62,000 nucleotides of DNA, from positions 147,501-209,500 of the forward strand of contig JACVTC010000049.1 in NCBI GenBank assembly GCA_016946835.1. Direction: 5' to 3'. The position numbers and the translations under genes are program-made. Shown here in pieces: positions 33,955 to 45,121 of this stretch (its first letter is position 1; the number at the start of each line of letters is the position of its first letter). The stretch is from Neocallimastix lanati (nom. inval.) (Eukaryota > Neocallimastigomycota > Neocallimastigomycetes > Neocallimastigales > Neocallimastigaceae). The notes beneath the pieces are model-generated. The model was not told where the DNA came from. It saw nothing but the letters and a program-made list of their open reading frames with translations, and ran no database searches.

Positions 33955-35074
33955 TAAATAATACATATTAAGAGAAAATAATCATAAGAATAAAAAAAAA
34001 AAATGGGCAATGATTTATTTATATAAAAATATTGATAAATCTAATAAAATATATTATATATTTATAATTAGTGTAAAAGGATGTATTTATAAAATAAAAT
34101 AGTAATTAATAATTCGTAATTCTTTATATCTTTTTTTAAAATATATATATATAAGAAATAAAAAATGAATGAAACATATTAAAAACTAAAGAAAAGTTGT
34201 AATCTATCATAATAAATATTACTCTCTTTCTCTCTTTAATTGTCATAATTTAATCTATTATTATTCATATTCATATAATTATAATTATAAATTTATAAAG
34301 TCTTATATATAATAATACCAAAAAAAATAATAATAATTGTTAATATTATTAAAAAAATAATAATTTTGTTTATTATAATAATTAAAAAATATATAAAATA
34401 ATAATATTGTCACTTCATTCCATATACTGTTAATATATAAATATTATATATTAAAAAAAAAATTTTTTTTTTTACTTATTTATATATTTATATTAAATTT
34501 ATATATAATTTTTCATATTTTTTTTTTTTCAAAAAAATAATAATAATAATAAAAATTAATTTAGTATAAATATTATTTGCTAAAAATTTAAAACTTTTCC
34601 ACCAATGATTAAACAGAAAATTTTAAAAAATTGTGTTTTACTTCAAAAAAAAAAAAAATTTTTTTTTAAACTTTTTTATTAAATCCTTGCTTTTAAAATA
34701 ATAAAAAAAAAAACCGAAAAGTTAATTTTATTATAATAAAATTTATAATAAAAAAAATTAAATAAAGGTAAAATAAAAATAAAAATAAAAATATAAAACA
34801 AATAATATTTTAATATTTTGTATAACTTTTTCAACAACTTTTATATATTATAAATATAACTTATTGAAAAAGTTGTAAAATGAGAGGTTATAGTGATAAA
34901 GTATATTAAAATATATATTAAAAAATAAGCAAGCAATATTAAAAAAAAAAAATCTAAAAGAAAATAATAGAGAGAATAAGTTATATATATATATATAAAA
35001 TTAATAAATAACATATAGTAACTTTTTTTTTTTTTCTTTTTCTTCTTCTTTTATATTATGTATATAAATAGAAA
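31506..35074. other. A/T-rich spacer upstream of APRT, no gene seen
   Basis: Long A runs (for example 32417-32464 and 33205-33233), TA repeats and scattered short remnants with stops; a possible continuation of the decayed coding region to about 32600 is too weak to call. An 11-bp inverted repeat at 34824-34874 and a pyrimidine-rich tract at 35022-35054 lie just upstream of the APRT gene. Confidence 0.55.
34824..34874. other. Inverted repeat upstream of APRT
   Basis: AACTTTTTCAA (34824-34834) and TTGAAAAAGTT (34864-34874) are perfectly complementary, loop 29 nt, centred about 225 bp before the APRT start codon. It may be a regulatory palindrome or chance in A/T-rich sequence. Confidence 0.35.
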
Positions 35075-35614
35075 ATGTCTGACATTGAATTAGTTAAAAG
35101 TTGTCTTAGAGTTATTCCAGACTTCCCAATTAAGGGAATTATGTTCCAAGATATTTTCCCTATTTTTGAAAATCCAGAAGCTGTTGAAGCTATGATTACT
35201 CATTTCGTTAATCATATTAAAGAAACTCATCCAGAAGGTGTTGATGCCATTGTTGGTCTTGATGCTCGTGGTTTCCTTTTCGGTCCAATAATTGCTCTTC
35301 GTCTTAAATGTAAGTTTGTTCCAATTCGTAAGAAGGGAAAATTACCAGGTAACACTTTTGTTGCTCAATACAAAAAGGAATATGGTGTTGATGAATTCGA
35401 AATTCCAGCCGATGCTCTCAAGGAAAACAATTCTGTTATTATTGTTGACGATTTAATTGCAACTGGTGGTAGTGCTGCTGCTGCTTCTGAATTAGTTAAG
35501 AAGTGTAAAGCTAATGTTAAGGAATTTTTATTTATTATTGACTTGGTTGATTTAAAGGGTTCCTCCTCTCTTGATGCTCCAGTTTATTCTATGATCACTA
35601 TTCATGGTGAATAA
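35075..35614 (+). CDS. APRT: Adenine phosphoribosyltransferase
   Basis: Cytosolic purine salvage enzyme: adenine plus PRPP gives AMP plus pyrophosphate. Single exon, 179 aa, the usual family length (about 170-190). Family landmarks in order: IPDFPIKGIMFQDIFPI (residues 14-30), the DARGFLFGPIIAL segment (63-75), the IRKKGKLPGNT adenine-side loop (84-94), and the PRPP-binding motif VIIVDDLIATGGSAAAA (121-137) with the paired Asp residues. The start fits the family N-terminus (MSDIELVKSCLRVIPDFP). Codon use is more G/C-rich than its surroundings. A pyrimidine-rich tract and TATAAATA lie directly upstream, and an A run begins about 27 nt after the stop. It is intronless, unlike the other complete genes here. 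No functional link to neighbours is evident. Confidence 0.97.
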   Translation: MSDIELVKSCLRVIPDFPIKGIMFQDIFPIFENPEAVEAMITHFVNHIKETHPEGVDAIVGLDARGFLFGPIIALRLKCKFVPIRKKGKLPGNTFVAQYKKEYGVDEFEIPADALKENNSVIIVDDLIATGGSAAAASELVKKCKANVKEFLFIIDLVDLKGSSSLDAPVYSMITIHGE

Positions 35615-36094
35615 ATTAAATTTAAAATCAACACAAAAACAAAAAAAAAAAAAAAAAAAAAAAAAAATAAAAAAAAAAGTTCATAGATACACTTATTTAA
35701 TAAATATATTTTTTATTCATTTCAAAATATCCAGAGTTAAACTAAGAAAAAAAAAAAAAATTCAATGTCACCATTTCACAACCATTATAAACTTTTAAAT
35801 TGAATTTATTTATTTATTTAAAATTATATAAATATATTTATAGATTAAATTAGAAATTTTATTAATTTTAAATAATAAAGATAAAAATAAAAATAAATAA
35901 ATAAAATAGATTAGAAATTAGAAATTATAGAATCAAATTTAAAATTTTAAATGCTAAATCATTCATTAATAATAATAACAAGTAGCTGTCATTCATTAAA
36001 TTTAATAATTAATTTATATTTAAATAAATAAAAATAAAAATAAAAATAAAAAAATTCATTTATTATTTATTTATTTATTTATTTATTCATTCAT

Positions 36095-36165
<71 letters not shown>

Positions 36166-36473
36166 TTTGTTTATTTATTTATTTGTTTGTTTATTTATTT
36201 ACTTATTTATTTATTTATTTGTTTGCTTGTTTATTTATTTGTTTATTTATTTATTTGCTTGTTTGTTTATTTATTTATTTATTTATTTGTTTGTTTATTT
36301 ATTTACTTATATATTTATTTATTTATTTGTTTGTTTGTTTATTTATTTACTTATTTATTTATTTATTTAATTGCTTGTATGTTTGTTTATTATTTCAATA
36401 TTTTTAGGTTTAGTTTTTTTTTTTTAAAAAAAAAAAAAAAAGTATTATTTTTATTGAATGTTTATTAATATAT
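35615..36473. other. APRT 3' flank and TTTA array
   Basis: Immediate 3' flank with an A run (35640-35667) and A/T spacer, then the TTTA microsatellite from 36063. No gene seen. Confidence 0.6.
36063..36392. repeat. (TTTA)n array with TTTG and CTTG variants
   Basis: About 330 bp of tetranucleotides; the right half has regular substitutions (TTTGTTTG, ACTTA, GCTTG) in a loose higher-order pattern. Frames across it (LFIYLF repeats) are not genes. LINE copy C starts about 80 bp downstream. Confidence 0.9.
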
Positions 36474-36499
36474 TCAAGGTCCATGAAGGGTGGATGAGG

Positions 36500-36531
<32 letters not shown>

Positions 36532-39153
36532 AAAAAAAAAGGAATAGCCTATATATCAGGTGGACTAATTAGGGTTTTCTATTAAATTCTGATGATTTAT
36601 CGATGGGCCATCCTTTTCTAAAAGTGGCTTCCAGTAATACTAAAGAGAGAAAATACGGAATATTGGAGAACTGTAACGAGTGAACCTGATGTTTTATACT
36701 GTTTTAAACTGAATATGTAGTAACATTGGTGTCGTTATTGTAGTTGTATAATTAAATTAATAATTAATTAATAATATCATGATCCAAAATACACCAGATT
36801 TTTACCGAGTTTTACAGAGTTATAATATCTTGGGAATCATGTCTCGTCTCATGTCAAGTAGTACTTAAAAATAATTCCTATACTCATCTTATTTTCTTTA
36901 ACAGAATATTAGTCCATGAAATCACTCAAAGTGTTTTGTTAGGCGATATCTTATATATTCCCATTAATAAACACTCATTACAAGTCCCGATATGCATTCT
37001 CTGAAATTTTCACATGGCTTCAAAATCACACTAAATCATCCATCTATTCTTCTTGGAGACTTTATCATGAGCATTGCTAATTTACAAGATAAAAATTAAA
37101 CCAAAAGTAGCCTTTGGTAACTGATTTATTCATTTATTCTTTTTCCGATGAATGGTTCATCTTATTTCATGGACTAGAGGTAGATATTCATCAAGATATT
37201 GATCATGCATTGGTCATCTCAAGTAGGCTGGATAAAAATATCAAGTGCTTATTTTTTGTTGATTTTTCCTTCGGTGTCTGATTCATAAATCCCCTCGTAG
37301 TTTTAATGCAAAAAAAAAAAAAAAAAAAAAAAAACTACCTCAGATGAATCATTTTGGCTACCAAAAAAAAAAAAATTTGTTAGGTGGAATAGGTATAAAT
37401 GTCCTGAACTTAAGAAAGAAATTTGTGATCATAATACATTTGAGATTCCTTAGTGAAGAATTAGGAAATGGAGAAACTTTAAATATATTGTAGAGTTGAA
37501 AAAAGTTCATCAATACTACTAATTCCATTGCTAAGGATTTATCGATTATTTCAACCAGAGAAATCAGAAAAGCGATGTTTTAGAATGTCCTCGCAAAATT
37601 TATTGCCTTCAAAAAGTAAAACATATAAAATATTAACAAAATTAAGCATTATAAATCTACAAGTGATTCCAATGAATTTACTTAAAAATGATAAAAATGA
37701 TTAAGTAGGAAAGCATGGAAATTGGTAAAAAAAAAAAAAAAGAATGAAAAGAAAAAAAAAAATTTTCAATTCTTTCTTTTACGGTCTCTCTCATCCTATT
37801 AAAAACAATAAAAATGAACTTGTTTCTTCTACAACAGATGAAAAATTAAAAGCTTAACATTTTCATTATAAATTTTTAGGGTCAGATTCTTCATCAGGTC
37901 ATAGTCAGTCTTTCTAAAAATTTCTGGAAAAGATTCTGAGGCCCTTTGGAATTTGGGAAGTCCTATACAACAAGAATGCGAAATTTACAAACCAAGGTAT
38001 CAGCAATGAGTAAATAAGAGAAGTAATCTCATCTACCCCCTAACTTTAAAAGCGTGTGATCCTGATGGTATTCCAATGGAATTCCAATGGAATTCTTCAT
38101 GACTTTAATCCCTTAGTAAAAGTGATTCAGAAGAATCTAGTGAAAAATAAAAGTAATATTTCATCTGGCTTTAAATGTCTCAAAAACCTTAATCAATCGT
38201 ATTTGGAATGGTTATTTTCCATAATCATGGAATAACTCAATGATAGCTTCTATTCATTAAAAAATGAGTAAATCACCAGATTGTAATAACTATCGTGGCA
38301 TCTCTCTTATCAATAATAGGTAAAAAAAAAATATAGTAAAAAATTCATAAAAAATTCATCTCTAATAGAATCTCTAACTATGGAATTGATAAAGGATTTA
38401 TAAGACCTGAACAATATGGATTTCGTAACCGAAAAGAATGTATAAGTCTTTAACACTACATTAAGAATTATATGTCAGAGACGAAAAAAAAAAAAAAAAA
38501 AAAATTTGAAAATAAAGATACTTATATTGATTTTTTTTTTTTTTTTTTTTTTTTTTGAACCTTAAAAAGTCGTATGACCCAGTTCCCCATATATATTACA
38601 TTATAATGAAGACTCATCACTTAGGCATCAGAGGTAAAGTACTATTAAATTTTATTGTAAACTTATTCTTATCTTCTAAGGCTTCTGTAAGGGTTGATGG
38701 ACAATTATCAGGATTCATTAAGTATTAAGAAAGGTGTTCGTCAAGGTTATCCCCCCCTCTCACCAATTTTATTCGATTTGTTCATTAATGCCATTTTTAA
38801 TAATGGTAATAACTATGGAATCTCTATTGGTGATTCAACATATTCTATAAAAGGATTCCTTAAAGAATGCTCATATTTCCTATCCCTTAGAAATGAAATG
38901 TTATTTTCAGCTATAGTAATTAGGTAAGTTTTCGTATTATGTACCTCTTCTTGGATCTATTAAAGAAAAGAACGAGAAGTACATAGACACTAGTTAATAC
39001 ATAGAAGGATTATACTGGATTGAAAAGATTTTCTAATGAGGAATAGCTTTACATCCCTTTTTTTTTTTTTTGTGTGTGTGTGTGTGTGTTCTCAAAGAAC
39101 TTAACATTCCTTCTCTTCGGTGTAAAATGTGCGATTGCTCAGGTAAGGTGTTT

Positions 39154-39201
<48 letters not shown>

Positions 39202-39460
39202 AATTATTCGAAATGTATTATCTCTGTTTTTACTTAGAGATATATCACGTTATAGACATCATGCATGGGATAAAGAAAGTAAAAAAAAAAATTAACAAAC
39301 AAATTAGAATAATTAGAAAATTTTCCCTCAAAAAAAAAAAAAAAAAAAAAATTATAAACTTTTACTGGGATAGAGATAGGGCAGGTAAATATTAATCTAG
39401 TCCTCTGAAGGAGAAGACCATAATTTATTTCTTTTAGAGAGTTCAATTCAAACCCTAATT
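36474..39460 (+). mobile_element. LINE copy C, leader to RT, heavily decayed
   Basis: Plus-strand non-LTR retrotransposon. The leader (36474-36740) matches copy A in reverse complement. Endonuclease remnants: HPSILLGDFIMS near 37040-37075 (the GDFN motif), IDHALVIS near 37200 and a degenerate SDH-like site near 37275. RT remnants: CDPDGIPMEF near 38060, NCNNYRGISLINN near 38280, FIRPEQYGFRNRKECISL near 38397, FLNLKKSYDPVP near 38560, KKGVRQGYPPLSPILFDLF near 38730. A C-terminal piece (CKMCDCSGKVFHKK, SRYRHHAWDKESKK) lies at 39115-39290. Stops and frameshifts are frequent, and long A or T runs interrupt the frame repeatedly. No clear A tail. Confidence 0.82.
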
Positions 39461-39745
39461 CTATATAAGTAATATGAAAGTGAGGTTCATTTCATATGAC
39501 CTTTTTTTTTTATCCCCGAATTTATTTATACACTTTAATTTTGAATATTACTTTTTTATTTCACGTAACTATTTTAAATATTATTAAGTTCTAATTGGAC
39601 AAATAATATTTATTTTTTTTTTTAATTCTACTTTTAAAATTATTATAAATTAAATTTAAAAAGAAACAATTTAATAATAATATTTTGATATATATTGAAT
39701 AGTATGAATATTAAAATATTTTCTAATTTTATTATTTTTTCAATG

Positions 39746-39802
<57 letters not shown>

Positions 39803-40310
39803 AGAAATAAAAATAAAAATAAATAGAAATAAAAATAAAAATAAATAGAAATAAAAATAAAAATAAATAGAAATAAAAATTTAAATAAATAGAAATAAAA
39901 ATAAAAATAAAAATAAAAAATAAATAAATTAATATTGTAATTATTTAAAAAATTAATTAAATTATCTTTAAACATTTTAATAGAAGAATAAAAAAAAAAA
40001 TAAATAAATAAAAAAAAAATAAAATAAAATAAAAAAATAAATAAATAAATAAATAAATATTGTAATTATTTAAAAATTAATTAAATTATCTTATTAATGA
40101 AAAAAAAAAAAAAGACTTATTTAATAAATAACTTTTTTGAATAAAAAAAAAAATAATAAATTCTGAAAACATTGAATCTGAATTTTATTTTAGAATTTTT
40201 TAAGTTCCATATATGTTAATAATAAAAAAAAAAATCAGAATATCCAATTGAAGCAAAAAAAAAAAAAAAAAAATATTTCTTGAAGCAAAAAAAAAAAAAA
40301 CATTTCTTGA

Positions 40311-40359
<49 letters not shown>

Positions 40360-41822
40360 ATTTCTGATGATTATCTATATAATTATAAAATTTTATTAGA
40401 AAAAAAGAATGATGAATTATTTATTAATTCAATTATGTAATATACAAAATTCTTTTTAACTATTTAAATATTGTATAACCTTTTTTTACCATTAACAACA
40501 AAATTAAATATATATTTTAATATCAGAGGATCCAAGTAATAAAGAATTAAATCAAATTGATAATATTGATAAAACTAAAAAAAAAAAAAAATTATGATAA
40601 AGATATAAAACATTTTGAATCTATAATATGAATCAGCAATTAATAAATAATTAACAAAATATTTATCTTGAATAAAACATTATATTCAAGATAAAATACA
40701 AGTTGAATATAATAAATATATTAAATAAATAATTTAACTATTAATAGTAAATATTATATATTATTTTTGTATTAATTTTAAGTATGATGTTTTTAAATTA
40801 ATTATCATATAAAAAAAATACAAAAAAAAATGATAATATTTAATATTTAATAATTATTAATTGTATTTTCACTTATTTAATATAATATATATTATATAAT
40901 TAATTATAACTAATAGATCTTATTAATAAAATAAAAATGAAACATTGTTTTAATATATATTTTAATTATTTTTCTGAAATTTAAAAATCACATATTATTC
41001 CGAATTCTAACCAATTAGTTTTTAATTTAATATTTTTTATTAATTTAAAAATTATTAATATCATTAAATTTCATATAAAAAAAAATCATGGTATTATAAA
41101 TTAATTAATAAAAATTTTAATAATTTAATCAAATAATTAATAAGTATATACTTTTTAATTAATTTGTAACGGTATTTTCATTTTCATTTTTAAGCTAAAA
41201 ATTAAAAAATATACAAAACGGTATAAAATTATAATATTTTATTTATTTTATTTATTTAATATTAAATTATTAAAATTTTATGAGTGCGGCCTTTTTTTTT
41301 TATTTTATTTTATTTTATTTTATTTTATTTTATTTTGAATAATATACAAAATAAATCTCCATAAATTGTTTCAACAAAATTAACAAAAAATAAATTTAAA
41401 TTTATAATAAATTTTAAATTAATTTTTCAAGATGGAAAATAAAAATAAAAATAAAAATACAATAAAATAAAATAAAAATACAATATTAATATAATTAAAT
41501 ATACTTCAAATATTGTATATAACAAAATTTTAATATTTAATAGAGAATAACATAAATTAAAAAAAAAATTGAAAATTTTATTATAAAAGCAAACTTTTTA
41601 GTCCTTTTTTTTTTAAAAAAAAAAAAAAAAAAGAATTAATTAAAATTGTAATTATAATACATACATACAAATACGAAATTAATTTGTTTGAAATTGAATA
41701 TATTAAATTTAAATAGAAAAAGTTATTATTCAGAAGTATTTTATTTTATATAAATTCAAATATACACTACTATTAATTAGTAACATTAAAAAGAAATTTC
41801 TCAAAAAAGTTATACAAAAACC
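39461..41822. other. A/T-rich spacer with A-run repeats, no gene seen
   Basis: Contains a 50-nt A run (39750-39800), AAATAAAAATAAATAGAAAT repeats (39803-39925), a duplicated segment with ATATTGTAATTATTTAAA (about 39930-39975 and 40057-40092), and the A-run minisatellite at 40249-40370. Nothing coding is visible before the CAP gene. Confidence 0.6.
40249..40370. repeat. Minisatellite CATTTCTTGAAGC plus long A run
   Basis: TTGAAGC followed by an A run occurs three times (from about 40249, 40279 and 40307); the word TTTCTTGAAGC separates runs, and the last A run is about 43 nt. Same design as the T-run minisatellite at 19280. Confidence 0.8.
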
Positions 41823-42008
41823 ATGGATTTTAAAAAATTTGTATATTTATGTCTTTTTATAGTATACTCTTATGCACTTACGTTAAAGGAATTTAATTAC
41901 AAAATGATATGTTTAGTTAATAAAGAAAGAGCTAAAAAAAATGTACCATATCTTGCTTATTCAAGGTATATTGATTTTTATTTATTATATTCAAAAATAA
42001 AAATAAAA

Positions 42009-42074
<66 letters not shown>

Positions 42075-42434
42075 CATACATATAATTAAAATGATTATAA
42101 TTTGCTTATTTAACATTTTTAAAACAATTAAATATTATAATTTTATTTGTACTTCTTATTAAAATATATAATATATATATATATATTTAATATATTTTCA
42201 ATGAATAAAATATATTAGTCAATTAGCCAATGCAGCCTTAAAGCACAGTAAATATCAAGCCTCAAAAAAAAAGATGACTCATGATGAATCTGGATCCTAT
42301 TCTACACCAATGAAAAGAATAAAGAAAGCAGGTTTTAATCCAAAAGCTTGTGCTGAAAATGTCGCTTACAACCAAAAAAACATTGAAAAGGTAATGGAGT
42401 CTTGGATGAACTCAAGTGGTACGTATATAAAAAA

Positions 42435-42477
<43 letters not shown>

Positions 42478-42719
42478 TTATTTATATAATTATTTTTCAT
42501 TAAAATGATGTGTACCTTAATTCTAATTAATTATTCATAATATTAAATTTTTACATATTTAAAAAATAATAAATAAACTTATTAACAATAGGCCATAAAA
42601 AAAATATATTAAACAAAAGTTATACTCACTTTGGTGCTGGTATGAAAGATAGATATTGGACTCAAAATTTTGCTACATCAAAAAATGGTCGTCCAAAAAA
42701 TATTAAAAAGTGCCCATAA
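41823..42719 (+). CDS. Small secreted CAP (SCP/PR-1) domain protein
   Basis: Three exons: 41823-41965, 42219-42418, 42592-42719; phases agree, giving 156 aa. Residues 1-18 (MDFKKFVYLCLFIVYSYA) look like a signal peptide, so the product is probably secreted. The remainder is a compact CAP domain: VNKERAKKNVPYLAYSSQLA, HSKYQA, CAENVAY, VMESWMNSSGHKKNILN, THFGAGM and YWTQNFA. The four cavity residues of the family can be seen: His of ALKHS, Glu of AENVA, Glu of MESW and His of SGHKKN. It is about as short as a CAP domain can be, with few cysteines (CLVNKER, KACAEN, KKCP). CAP proteins bind sterols or lipids or act in defence and host interaction in other lineages; which applies here is unknown. 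The promoter region is plain A/T. Confidence 0.9.
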
Positions 42720-42867
42720 AATAGGGGAAAATATCATTTTATATTTAATAATTAAAAAAAATTATATCCACATTAAATATAGAATTTATACCTTTTCTAA
42801 ATATTTAATATTAATATTAAATATAAATTAAATATAAGAAAAAAAAAAGTTGGGAAGAAGGGGAAAT

Positions 42868-42912
<45 letters not shown>

Positions 42913-42995
42913 TAATAATAATAATAATAATAATAAATTATTACTATTTATTACTATTTTTTGTTATTAATTTTTTGGTTTCATGTTTTTTCTTT

Positions 42996-43039
<44 letters not shown>

Positions 43040-43488
43040 CAATACTTTCTCTTATTTTTTTTAATTAATATATATATCCACATTATTATTGTAAAATAAT
43101 AGTGCTGTAAATAGACACTACAAATTAAATATTTTTATTCATTCATAAATTAATTATATATTATTTATTAAACTCCATAATTATTATTTAAAAATGTACA
43201 GTTTTATATTTATCATATATATATATATATTATAATTATTATTACTAATAATTGATAATAAAAATAAAATTAAAAATACATAAAATATATATTTTTGCGA
43301 AGTTTTGAATTAATAATATTATTGATAAAAAATATATATAGATATAGATATAGATATATAAATCTTCGAATATCATATGATTATTATTGAAAAATTTACA
43401 GAGTTTTTTTTTTTTTTTTAATTAAATTGTTATATAATTAAATTGTTATAATAATAATAATAATAATAAATAATAATAATAATAATTA

Positions 43489-43585
<97 letters not shown>

Positions 43586-44360
43586 GAGTAAGTAGAAATA
43601 AAAAATATTTTTTATTTTTTCTTTACATAAGGATTAATTAACAATAAAATTAATGACTTTACTATTCAAGTATAAATGATTTAATAGAGTAAAATTAAGA
43701 ATATCACATGTTAAGTCAATAATTGATTAAGTGATAAACACTTAATCAATTAGAATTTTAAGAATAAATATTAGAAGCTAGAGTTATCTGACTATTTGCA
43801 TTATTACATTAAAATTAATATTATTAGATAATAAGAAAAATATTTATAACCCTAAATTATTAAATAGTATTAAAATCAAAAATTATCTTTTCAATATTTT
43901 ATTTATATTTAAAGTTTTTTATTCATAGTAAATATATATATATATACCTTAATGAAAAATCTCATTTTATAAAATTTAATTTAAATAAATTTTATATCAA
44001 CTTAATTATATATATATATTAAACCAATACTAAAATTTTACAATTAAAATAAGTGTTTTATTAATCTTTAAGAATTAATTATTAAAATATAAAACTTTAA
44101 ATTTCAGATTCACATTAAAAAATAATCATTTTAAAGGATGTATTTTAATTATATGTCTTCCAAATATTCAATTTTATATAAAAATTATTATAAAATATAT
44201 TCACACATACTAACATAATATTTACTAAAAAACTTTCCATAAATTAAATAAGTAAAATATATATATATATATTATTATTATTATTATATAATTAAAATTA
44301 TTTACTAATACAGAGTATTTTAATGAATTACTTTTAAAGTTAAAAAAAAAAATAATAATA

Positions 44361-44392
<32 letters not shown>

Positions 44393-45121
44393 TATTTTAA
44401 TATTTTTAGATTATTATTTTTTAAATTCGAGAAAAATATATTTAAATTTAATACAAATAAAATATAAAGTCAAAAAATATATATACATATATAAATTATT
44501 ATTTAAGTTATGTAATAAAACTATAAATATAAAAGTTAAGAAAATAAATTTTAAAATTTTATTTTATAATAAAATATTTTTAATTAATTCTTTAACTTTT
44601 GAAGAAAAGTAAATCTAATTTTTTAAAAAAGTTTAATAACTAATTAAATCTTTCTAATAACTTTTCTTCTTGTAATATATTATTTTTATTTTCTTACATA
44701 ATTAAACTTTAACTATTATATAAATTAAAAAGAATATATATATATCACAATTTAATTTAATTAAATTTAACTTAGCTAAAAAAAAAAAAAAACATCTTTT
44801 GATATTGAACAGTAAATTTAAATAAAAAAAAAAAAAAAAAACTTCATTCTTCAAATTTTTATAAATAAAATTTATGTATAACATTCCTATATATATTTAT
44901 AATATATATTTATAATATATATTTAAAAATATAAAAAAAAAAAAAAATACTTATTATAAATAGTAGTGTATAAGATACTAAATTCATAAATTAACAATAA
45001 AATTCGTTAGCAATAAAAATTATTCTTGTCACATCACATTAATATTATAATTAATATTTTAAAAATCTTGTTATAAATACATATAAACAAAATAAAAATA
45101 CATATTTTTTTAATTTAAAAA
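42720..45121. other. A/T-rich spacer, no gene seen
   Basis: Holds A and T runs (about 42871-42908 and 43001-43039), a short GATATA repeat (43338-43360) and an (AAT)n array (43488-43583). No coding signal on either strand. Confidence 0.6.
43488..43583. repeat. (AAT)n microsatellite
   Basis: About 31 trinucleotides, preceded by interrupted AAT blocks from 43450. Confidence 0.9.
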
